Positions 35,501 to 47,500 of a DNA stretch of 64,000 nt are shown piece after piece; position 1 is the first letter of the stretch, and each line of letters opens with the position of its first letter. Source of the DNA: Nematopogon swammerdamellus. Taxonomy: Eukaryota > Arthropoda > Insecta > Lepidoptera > Adelidae. The notes below the pieces were generated by a model that was not told the DNA's origin, did not search any database, and saw only the letters and a list, made by a program, of their open reading frames with translations. Where the stretch lies: the NCBI GenBank assembly GCA_946902875.1, contig OX336340.1, positions 24,381,566 through 24,445,565 on the forward strand, in the 5' to 3' direction. The translations under genes and the position numbers were made by a program.

Positions 35501-38500
35501 GTGATTCGGTACGGAAGGGCTTAGGGTTAAAGAGCTCTACAGTTTGCCGAAATATATATACCTATCTCATAAATATTACTGTGTGGGGTCGGCACTTAAT
35601 AAGAATAGTCCCACTGCATCTCTCCCCGTGCATGTCGTAAAAGGCGACTAAGGGATAAGGACAAGATGCCGTGCATAAGGGCGACAGGTTAGCCACCTCT
35701 CACCTTGGCGCGGTCTTTCTACCGAGTCATGCAGCAGGTGGGCCTTCGTGCCTTACTTGCTGCCTGATAGTTGTCTTGTCCGAATACTTCTAGCCTAACC
35801 TATATTCCTATGGCTTCCTTCCGGCTCTATCATCAGGACCCTGGAAATCATATATGACTAGTCACTAGAGTACTTGCTAAGACAAATCCAACGAGCTCAA
35901 ACATGGTGGATTTATCATGTGTGGTTTAGGAGTTGCTATGGCTTCATTCCGCCTCCATCATCAGGACCCTGGACACCATATATGACAAGAGTAATTGCGA
36001 TGCGAAGACAAATCCAACGAACCCAAACACGATGGGCTTATCATGTGTAGTTTAGGAGGTTCTATGGCTTCCTTCCGGCTCCATCATCAGAACCCAACTA
36101 ACAAACTAACAAAGTCACCCGAGGATCTGCAGAGCCGTGATTTGCTTTTTCACAATAATTTATTTCATACATTCGGATATTTCTCCTCGCTCTCTACGCT
36201 GTTGCACTTCCAAGAGTCGATTTCACTTAAAAGTCTGATATAATTTTCAAAAATATCTGCAAAATCCCCCGCTTTCGCATCAACCATCACCTTGTATAAA
36301 GGCGTGTATTCACCAGCGCGCGCTCCGAACGGTTGAGGAGACTTGCGCGCCGCCAACGCGCGCGGTCGAGACGACGACGACGCGATACATCTTGTGTAAA
36401 CTAGTCGCTTATTACCGAGGCAATGTTGACTCTCCTAGTCGGCGACCTAGTAGAGACCGCGGAGATGTTTTGGTGTAGCATTTGCCATTTAAACCCAGCA
36501 AAAAGTCACACAAGGATTAATTTGTGTTTTTTTATTCTCTGGTATTGTTGATTTGAAATGTGATATTTGTATTATGCTAAACTGAACTTTCGTACAACTA
36601 TATTCATTTTTAAGTTTCCGGATTAACAGTAGGTTTAAAGACTTACATAAGTCGACGTTTCGCCCGCTACGTCACGGGCTTCATCAGGAACTGCGGGAGT
36701 TCCTGGAGCCGACGTCTGGTGTCCGTTGTGCCAGACGTCAAAACGTTTTGTTTGTCAGTTTTGACGTCTGGCACAACGGACACCAGACGTCGGCTCCAGG
36801 AACTCCCGCAGTTCCTGATGAAGCCCGTGACGTAGCGGGCGAAACGTCGACTTATGTAATTCTTTAAACCTACTGTTAATCCGGAAACTTAAAAATGAAT
36901 ATAATTAATAACAGTGTAAACTTAAAAACATTAGTTTCGTACAACTGCCGTACATCATAAGGAAGTATCTATTCGTAGGTATACCTGCATGCAGGTATAC
37001 CTACGAATAGCCCTCATATCATACCGAGGCTATTCGCAGGAAAACCTGCGCCGCCTCAACATTAGGTTAGGGTTAATTTAATAGCTACGCGACGAATCTT
37101 CTATAAATTAACCCTGGTTATTTTTTTAAAGCACCAAAACATTCACTTGTACCACTTTCCTGTCAAACTCATACCTACGCATAGCTCTGTCCACATCATA
37201 AGGACAAATATCAAATGGCTAGTATAATACAGCTAGTATAAATAGTCAGCTTAAAATTAGAGCGACAGCGAATTAGATGAGCTGTGAAAGTTTCGCGATG
37301 GTTTTTAAAATAAATCTAACAAAACAACACAACATACATTCAGGGTAACCAGAGTAATCGGTGTTGTGCTGCAAGTAATCTTACTCTTAATAGAAAGGTT
37401 ACTATCAAGTAAGGCACGAAGACCCACCTGCTGCATAACCAGTCGCCCTTTGGCACGGCATCTTGTTCTTATCGCTTAAAAAAATACAAAATTAATTAAA
37501 ATAATGATTAAACCATGCACACTTATTACCGGATTTAGATTTTTATTTTTTTTATTTATTTATTTATTTATTTATTATTTTAAAAAAACACAGAGTACAT
37601 AGCATTGGCATCCTGCACTAGATAAATCTGTCTTGCAGGAGTGCATTCTTTAACAAATTATAATAATCATAAACATGCGCTCATTTTTCATGCAAATTTA
37701 TCATGCAATTAGTTATTATATTAAAAAATAATGGAACAAACAATTTATAAAATGAAAAGGTAATTAATGATTATTCCCATCTGATATAAACAAAAAAAAT
37801 ATATACATTTAAAAAAATTTATATAACTACGTAAATTACTTAAATTCTAAATTTAAAATCTAAACATTGTGTAATCATTTCAAATATACAGTTGTGTAGA
37901 ATTATTAAAATTCAAATTAAAATAAAATATAATAATAAAAACAATCAATTTAAAATTTGATAATAAATAAATAAAAAATGTCACGAACAATTGTAATTTG
38001 ATTTTAAATTATTTCATTGCAGAAATATAAAATGAATAAATACAAGAGAGATAATACAATACAATACAAGAGAAATAATACAAGATGTATCAGCCATAAG
38101 ACTGCCTGCTAAGGTTGCATGTATAAAATAAATTATTTCAACGTGAAATTTTGGTCTTGTGTGTTGAAATGGTTTTTCATATACAGAGTAGCTATAAATC
38201 TATCTCAAGTTAGATAATAAGTAGTTTTACTTGGCACGTCGTAGTGAGTGTCACGATCAACTTATCAAACTTAATAAACATAATTTGACGTGAATTTCAA
38301 CGCTAAAATTTCCACAAACGTTGTAGGCATATGTACCGAAATTCATAAAGTTTAAATACGTATATACAGCGCGGCTGTGCGGCGCGAAACTAAGTGCTAA
38401 AGTAACGCACATCAGACCCAGTTCCAGAGCAAACACTTCCCCAACTACCCTCCGCCGTTGTACTCATAGGTAAATGCTAGGGTTACCATAAAGGTGCTGG

Positions 38501-41500
38501 TACTGACCGAGACACTATATCAAAACCTAAGAACGGTGAAAGGCACAGGGAGGCTCAACGTTCAGTTGTTGATAAGGTCGATAACGTTGTCGGAAAAGTA
38601 TCTATATGGGTACCGGAGAACCTTGTCGCCTTCAACGTTAGGAAGTCTATCCCTTTCCCATCCAAGCTAGTTTCCAAGGTAGCGTCGTACCTGTCTCGGA
38701 GCACCTGGACCTCCTGGGCACCACTATATCCAAAGAAGTGGGTTTCCGGCAACTAATCGAGTCTAAGGCCAAAACTGTATCCAGAAAATTGGGAATACTT
38801 TTCCGCAATCGGCGGTTCTTCTCACCGGCACAACTATTCCTGTTGTACAAAACACAGATTAGGCCGGTGATGGAGTACTGCAGTCACATCTGGGAGGGTA
38901 GTCCGCATTATCTGCTTGCGTCCTCGGACTCGATACAGCGCCGAGCCATCCGTCTTGGTGATGACCCGAAACTTACAGATGGTCTGGAGTCTCTGAGTCA
39001 CAGACGATTTGTGGGTTCGCTTAGTCTGTTTTACAGATACTATCACGGACGCTGCTCTGTGGAACTAGCATCCCTTATTCCCTGCCACCCGTCCTATCTC
39101 CGCATGACTCGTCGCAGAGAGACTCAACACAGTTTTGCTTTTGAGAACCCATCGGTTCTCTAAATCGTTTCTTTGTCGCACCGCTAGCGCGTAGAACTGT
39201 CTTCCGGGGAGTGTGTTTCCCGAATCCTTTAACCTTCAAACGTCGTATTAACAGGCTAGACAGACAGCCTAAAGGTGAAAAGGTACAGTGAAAAGGTAAC
39301 AGGCAGTCAACAGACGTTACTTTCGAATTTATAATATTAGTATGGATAAAACTAACTGGCTTTTGGTTCTCGACCAGCATATTTTCAAAGTCGAGTATGC
39401 GAGTTGCTCTGATTGGTCGTCTCACTTTGGCGGGAAATATAAATTTCGGAAGTATTTCCGAAAATAAAGTTTTCTTCGGTGGTTTTAAAAAAAATAACCA
39501 TAACCTAATTTTAACATCCTAACATTGCTTAAAAAATAGTAAAACAAAAAAAATTTTGCCAAAAGGGACACGAACCCATGGCCGAGATCGAAAAAATAAA
39601 CCCTACACTGTACCACTGAGCCACCAAAGTACATAAACGACCAAACGAATATCGGCTTCAGTAGGTTCGCTTCCGAAATTTATATTCCCCGCCAAAGTTG
39701 AGACGACCAATCAGAGCAACTCGCATACTAGACTTTGGAAATATGCGAACGGGACATTCAGGCGGGACGACCGGGACTGAGATTCAAAACCGGTGACAAG
39801 TCCCGGTGTACCGGGACGAATGGCAACCCTATTATAGGCGCACATCCGCGCATGGCACACCGCGCCGCCTGGCGGCAGCGGGGGAACTGAGACGAGGCGA
39901 GGTGCCGTCGTAAGATGACGGAAGGTGGGGTATTAATTACTAGCGCCTAATGGATCACACGGCGAGGTTTACGGAGTTTGCTTCCGACCTGCCCCCTAAT
40001 AGCGCGTTGACGTTTCGGGATGGCGTTTCACACACTACGCTATAACCTTGATTTGTTTGTTAGGTGTTTTTTTTATGGAACCTGACACGGTTGGCTACAT
40101 CACCTACAACGTCCGTGATGTCAGGCCACAACACCGGGTGAACTTGGTGCCACGTCAGTGCTTCCTTTCGGTCGTGCCGGCTACACTGAACTGGACAGAA
40201 AACACAAACTATTTACATAGCCGTTTCGACCGACCTTTCATTTAGTGCGGTGGTATCAACCTGGGCGGGCAGGTTTAACCCTACCACTTAGTAATATAAG
40301 AAGGAAGTCATATCCCTTAGTCGCCTTTTACGACATACACGGGGAGAGATGCAGTGGTGCTATTCTTTTAACGTACCAGCCCCACACGGTACGATTAAGA
40401 CGAGGTATAGCGTTCTCTATCCCTGAGGGACTCTGGGAATTCAGAAAAACACTAGAAATATAAACTGTATATTGGAGGAAAGGATGCAGGAGGGAGTGCA
40501 TACCACATGTTGGCAGCCCTGTAAATAAAGGATTGCTCTACACTTTTCGAAATGTCACCTAACACTATATTCTATTTAAATGTTCTTAACTATATTATAG
40601 CTCGCTTAAAATCATAGCGCAGGTTGTGAAGCCCGGCCGTAACTTTAATATTTGTGCTCTAGTTGCCGCCGCAGCTCGGCTGCGTGTAAACTACTGCCGC
40701 GCCGCGTCCTGTCAAAATTGCGTGTTTATCCTGTCTGTGCGTCTAGGAGGGCGTTCTGCGCTTACACTTTGCACCCCCATACCTATATTTTGCGCCACCC
40801 GCCCAGTGGGGTAGCAAGAAACTCGCAAACGCTTGGAGAATTTTATAAACGCCGTTCTCTTATCCTAAAAATATAATATAACAAACTATGTGTATAATTT
40901 AAGTGTTGGTAGGGTTTATCCCGGCCGTGTTGGTACCACCGCACTGAGCGAAACGTCCTCGGTCGAAACGGCTATATAAATAGTTCTGTGTAGCCGACAT
41001 GAAATGAAGGGAAGCACTGACAATGGCACCTAGTTCACCCGGTGTTATGGGCTGACATCACGGATGTTGTAGGTGACGTAGCCAACGTGTCAGTTTTCAT
41101 TAAAAAAATGTATGTATTCCTATATTTCTGCCCCCACTCTACACTGCACTGCTAAATCCTTTATGCCCCGCACAAAATAACGTACCTTTGGGATAGTGTT
41201 AATATGCGGTGGTTAATGATAGTGTAGGATGTGTGGTGGGCGTATTTAAGTTTCGGACGGAGAACTTTTTACTCCATGCTGACGGAAGTTCAACCCGATC
41301 CGGGTTACGGATGGGTCGCCCGGGAGTCGGGCACAGCGTCCGGGGGTTTCCGGATATTACCTGGTGCGCTTTCATAAAATGTGGCCATGTAAATTTCCCC
41401 ACTTTGTACAGTATGAGTATTTTATTTCGCCATACATCTTATTACTTTAATTAAGTGAGCAATTGTTTTATTTTTTTTATGTAATCCGGTATTGGTGGCT

Positions 41501-44500
41501 TCATCTGAGGGACCAAAGCACATATTTTTTGTTTTGTTTTATGGAAAGTGACGGTTGGCTACATCATCTACAACATCCGTGATGTCAGCCCATAACACCG
41601 GGTGAATTTGGTGCCATGTCAGTGCTTCCCTTCGGTCGTGTCGGCTACAATGAACTGGACTGAAAACACGAACTATTTACATAGCCGTTTCGACCAACCT
41701 TTCATTCAGTGCGGTGGTACCAACCCGGGCGGGTTAAACCCTACCACCTAGTAATATAAGAAGGGAGTCATATCCCTTAGTCGCCTTTGCACATGCTCCG
41801 ACCAGCCAATATCAACTCCGAGAAGGTAGGTGCCATACCTGGATTGCTGGCTATACTGGACTAGAGGAAGACACAACCGAGGCTGCTATGCGGCCATCTT
41901 ACATACAGTGCGGTGGTGTCAACCCAGTCGGCTGCAATTTGTTCGTCACAAAAAAAAACTCATTGGTACACGCCGACCGGATTGTCGCCGACTGAATTAA
42001 AATATCGCAGAACAGAAGTTATTAATTTTACATATACATTTGCGTACATACAAAGTCAGCCTCGGTAGCGCAGTGGTGCGGTGTGTCGACTGTTGTTAAG
42101 CACACCTGGGCGCGGTCAGTACTTGGATGGGTGACCGCTCGACCGTTGGAGGCTGACCGTGGTAGGGTTTATCCCGCCCGGGTTGATACCACCGCACTAC
42201 CGCGAGTCCTGAGGATGTCCCCAGAGTGTGGGACGAAACGTCGACAAATAAAAGTGAGTCGCTTTCAGTATACAGTACCGCGTAAGTAACCGAAAAAATT
42301 GCTATAATGTGTACCTTTATAGCGGTAAAAGCCTAAACGAACATACCACCGCTCTGTATGAAACGTCGGTCGAATAGTTGTGTGTTCCGGCTACATCACC
42401 TACAACATCCGTGATGTCAGCCCATAACACCGGGTGAACTTGGTGCCACGTCAGTGCTTCCCTTCGGTCGTGCCGGCTACACTGAACTGGACGGAAAACA
42501 CAAACTATTTACATAGCCACATAGGTACCAAAGGCATAGGTACAAAATGAAACGAAGCACTGACGTGGCACCTAGTTCACCCGGTGTTATGGGCTGACTT
42601 GACGGGTACCGTGTGGGGCCGGTACTTAAAAATAATAGCCCCACTGCATCTCTCCCCGTGTATGTCGTAAAAGGCGACTGAGGGATATGACTCCCTTCTT
42701 ATATTACTAGGTGGTAGGGTTTAACCCGCCCGGGCTGGTACCACCGCACTGAATGAAAGGTCGGTCGAAACGGCTATGTAAATAGTTTGTGTTTTCCGCC
42801 CAGTTCAGTGTAGCCGGCACAACCGAAGGTAAGCACTGACGTGGCACCAAGTTCAAGTCTTATGGGCTGACATCATGGATGTTGTAGGTGATGAAGCCAA
42901 CCGTGTCAGTTACCATAAATAAAAAAGTATATTATTTCTCTATGGCGCATACGTAGGTACTTAGGTGTGTAACTATATGAAAAATTCCAAATTCTAGCTC
43001 TACCTACCTAGTAAAAAGAATTAGTCCTGCCACCCTATACACTGGCTCCACCTTCGCCGCTCACCTTCGCAACTGAGTCTACGCAGTTCAACAACAAAAA
43101 AATCTGTCACAGTCGTCCACTTAATCACCGCGCCGCTAATTGTTTTATCTGGCGCTCGTTAAAGCTCGTTTAAGTAAAGCCTACTTAGGGAAGGATTAAA
43201 TGCGGTGCTCTTAATCCCGACCAACTTGTAAAGGCGCAGTCGTCGCGGCCGCCTCCTCCTCTGGGCCCATTGTCGCGCGGACAGCATCCATACTCTCGCT
43301 GGATAGACACGGCCGTTGAAGAAATCTGAGTTTTTTTAAGCTCTGCGACAGGTGTGCGTGATGGGTATTTTTATTTCTATTATCAATACTTGAAGTTAGC
43401 TCTAGCTTCCAAAAGAATAATAAAAAAAGTTATACAGTTTCACTTAGGGTCGATTTTTCAATTGTCACTTAAGCCTCTGTTAACATTAACCGATCGGTTA
43501 AATGTCGCTTTACCGGTGGGTAAAGTGATATTTCTTAATCATTCGTCAGCCTCGGTAGCTCAGTGGCGCGGTTGGTTAGTCAACTGTTATTAAGCAACGC
43601 TGAGCGCGGTCAGTGATTGGATGGGTGACCGCTCGACCGTTGGAGGCTGACCGTGGTTCGGATTCCACGTTAAACTGTAGGTCCCTTCCCTTCTTACCTT
43701 ACTAGGTGGTAGGGTTTATCCCGGCCGGGTTGGTACCACCGCACTGAACGAAACGTCGGTCGAAACGGCTATGTAAATAGTTCGTGTTTTCCGTCCAGTT
43801 TAGTGTAGCCGACATGAAATGAAGGGAAGCACTGACATGGCACCTAGTTCACCCCGTGTTATGGGCTGACATCACGGATGTTGTAGGTGATGTAGCCAAC
43901 CGTGTCATGTTCCATATATATATGCGTAAAATATATGCGCATATATAAGATGCGGTAAATTATTTATGTCACATATTTTGATACTAGCAAACTCACTCAT
44001 CAAAACCTATCGGGTTCTTCCCGTTGACCTAGAATCATGAAATTGGGCAAGAAGCAAGGTCTGTGCGCACAATTAAAGAAAAAAATCCGAAAATATTTTA
44101 TATGAACAAAAAATTGTCGCCAAATTAAACAAATTAATAAAATTAAAAGCGTTCCCCGTCCACTTCCGCGTAGTCCACTGACGTGCATAGTCTGGAAGGA
44201 GCGCCAGCGTCTTCCGAGATCCGATAAGTGTTTTTGTTGCCTTAATTGTCATTCTTTTCATTGAATTTTTATGAAGTTAGCCAGGCGTTAGCGCGAGTCG
44301 ACACTCGACTCAATTTTATTTTTTATTTTTTATGGAAACTTGACTTTGTTGGCTACATCACCTACTACATCCGTGATGTCAGCCTATAACACCTTGGTGA
44401 ACTAGGTGTCATGTAAGTGCTTCCCTTCGGGCGTGCCGGCTACACTGAACTGGACGGAAAATACGAACTATTTAAATAGCCGTTTCGACGGACCTATCCT

Positions 44501-47500
44501 TCAGTGCGTTGGTATCAAGCCGGGCGGGTTAAACTCTACCACCTAGTAAGAACAAGTAGTAGTAACAAAAAAAAAATAAAAAAAAAACACGTTTCTTGTA
44601 TGGGAACCCCTAAATTTTTTAATTTTTCTATTTTTGGTTGTTATATCCGCCATATTAACAAATATTCTGTGAAAATTTCACCCGGCTACCTATTACGGTT
44701 CCAAAGATACAGCAGTAGGACAGACAGACAGAGACAGACAGACAGACAGACAGACAGCAGACGGCCTAGGCTTAGTAATAGACTTCCGTACGACGTAATA
44801 GGGAAACCTAAAAAGGTAATGTTTTATTTTGACAATAATATTCATTTTGTCTTTGTATTAACAAGTTTGTTTACTTTTGTTTTCCTCTTTAAAACTTTTA
44901 AAAATAATAATGTACCGTGTCCGCGTACGGAGTCGTGGTACAGATAGATAGCCCTCGACGATCCTTACTCCCAGGGACCCCTGATGACTTCCGGAAGACC
45001 TCCAAGCAGAGCCCCGAGATTGGATGAGAAAATTACTTTTTAAAAGTACACCCGGCTGCAGTTGGACACCGCTCGCTCGCCCATCTCACTTGTACGCCTT
45101 CAAAGAAATCCCTAACTATAATTAAAATATTTCTAAAAGAAATAGAAAATATTTCTTTAAAGAAATAGGAATGAATATAATATAAAACGTATTACTACCC
45201 AAATACTCAAAATTATCATCGGTCGGGATCATAGATACCCTACTTCCGGTTTGCGTTTTATATTAAAGTATTAAGTATTGATTTAATGAAATCAAATCAA
45301 AATATAGTTACTTAGATCATAGGTATTGTGCCGATGGAGGATAAGTTTTCTTCGTTGAATCAGAGATTCTGGACCTAATTCTATTTATAATTTTTTTTCT
45401 TTTCGAATCCAAAAAATCTTCATTGATTTTTAACGGCTTATGGATGGTATGGAATTATGGGTAGTGAGGATAAATCGAAATAAAAAGCGTATAATTTTCA
45501 ACTTCAATATCACACCACGAAATATTGTGCCACCCCTAGCAATCACATTATTTTATCTCGCATACATAGTATACGCACTAGTGTTAGATCTATCGGAATC
45601 ACATCATTTCACTCAGCTCCATCTCCAAATAAGTTCTCCCGAGGAGGATGTCTCGTGTTGAAGGTGGAATAGTTTTACTGCGAACTAAATCAGAGGAGTA
45701 GTCCTCGCGCCGGAACGAGGCCGTAAGCAGTCTCGGCCGCTCCGAACGTCTCTTTTACTGCCGATAAATCCAACATAAATTTCCAATAGTTCATTTTATT
45801 GAGAGGATCACGAGCGCCCGACCGCGACTCGTGTGACCCGCCGGCCTACAAAACTACGCAAACAAGGAAAAAAAATCGTCTGTTCGTCTACTAATTGAAA
45901 CACTCACCCTAATTAAATATGGAACGGGATCTCGATCGGTGCGAGGTGCGAGGGAGCGACGCGGCGCGGGGGACAGAGCGGGCCGCTTGGTGGCATTTAG
46001 CTTTTTATTGGCCTGTCGCGTCGCGCCGCTCCTTCTTATTATTTTTCCACCTCAATTACGAGTCTCACGGCGTGCGCAAATAATCGTTTCAGAAGATTAA
46101 ATGAAATCCTGACGAATATTGATATCCTGAAAGGAGTCGACGGAGCGTCGCGTAATAAAATCAGGGCGGGTGGAAATCTGCGATGATACAGGGCCGGCGC
46201 CGGCGGCGGGGCGGGAGGCCCAGCGAGGAGACACCGCGCGCCCCGCCGCCACCGCCGCCCCGCGCCGAGATGAAGTTTCCCGCTCATATATTCATAGATA
46301 GCGGGGCGGGCGAGAGTGAAAAGAATGAACAGCGAGAGTATAAAAGGATAGAAATTAATCTGCAATGCAAATCGCTACCGTGGACTTATTCTTTCGGCAT
46401 CTTAAATTTATATTTGAGGAAATCGGTGGGAACAAACAACGGAGTCGGCCGACACGTCTTATAATTCGTTTTATGCTAATCCCGCGGCGAAAAGAAATGC
46501 TTTTTCTATAAATTAACAAGAATTTGCATTCCTAATCACGGGCGGGGGCGGAGGCCGGGGGCGGGGGGCGAATGGAGGGGGCGGTGCCGCGATGCGGGGG
46601 GGCGGTAGGCAATCTCGACAAATTTAATGGACTTTCAAAGGACTTTTTTTTTCAAGATAAGCCAACAGTTAAGCGACGAACGAATATTCAAAAAAAAAAA
46701 GCTCGCGATAAAACGGTTCCGTCTCTATTATTTGCAGTATTATTGGTAGGAGCGAGAAGCCGCCTAGAGAATGCCGCTATTCGCTCTCGCACACAAGAGT
46801 TAAGAGAACTCGGAAGTCCACTTTTCTCATACACCAGGGGAAGTCTCTTTCCAACCCTTGCACTACCATTTTAAAATTTTTGTTGGTTAAAGATACTTAT
46901 TATCAATTTTTATGACCCTTTGTTGTCCTGTTTTCGTTATTTTATTTTAAATGAATGATATTTGATTACCTATAACAATGTGAAAATATAGCAATTTTAG
47001 GCCTAACTTTCGAAAACTTTTGGAAAACTATACAAATAAAAAAAATTGAAGACATAGGGACATCCAGTAGGCTTTTGTCGATAGCAAAAAATATATATGA
47101 CTTAAATTGAGGAAGAATAAAGACATGAAAATAGACTTCGCCTGAATGATGATGATTCACAAATATTTTGTAGGCAGTTTGCCTCTGAGCTGCAGTTGGG
47201 CTTTCTCGTGCGTGGGCGGCGGGCGGCGCGGCGGCGCGGCCCACGACAGCAATACGATGAAGTAAATTCGAAATTTGAAAACGGTTCGCAGTACACGATG
47301 CTCTTAGGGTGATGTGAGATGCGTCTGACTCGAATTTCAAGAAGTGTACCGCCAATATTACTTACCTGACAGATTCAGTTTTAATATATGTAAAACTTCA
47401 TCTATCAGCGCAGATCGATAGCTCTTTGAAAACACGATTTGATTAACTTCGCTCTATAGAAAAAAAATCATGAAATGCCTCTGAATTTACATAGTTATAA

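Noticed and set aside
36599..36903. Confident hammerhead ribozyme annotation
   Set aside because: An extra base between CTGATGA and stem II and a two-base-pair stem III do not fit the strict consensus, so it is reported only as hammerhead-like.
43545..43652. Possible 5S rRNA gene
   Set aside because: Only part matches 5S, the 5' third is different, and it is fused to a SINE body repeated elsewhere.
46183..46464. Frame of 93 codons in a GC-rich segment
   Set aside because: Arg/Pro-rich start typical of chance GC-rich frames; an opposing frame of similar length overlaps.
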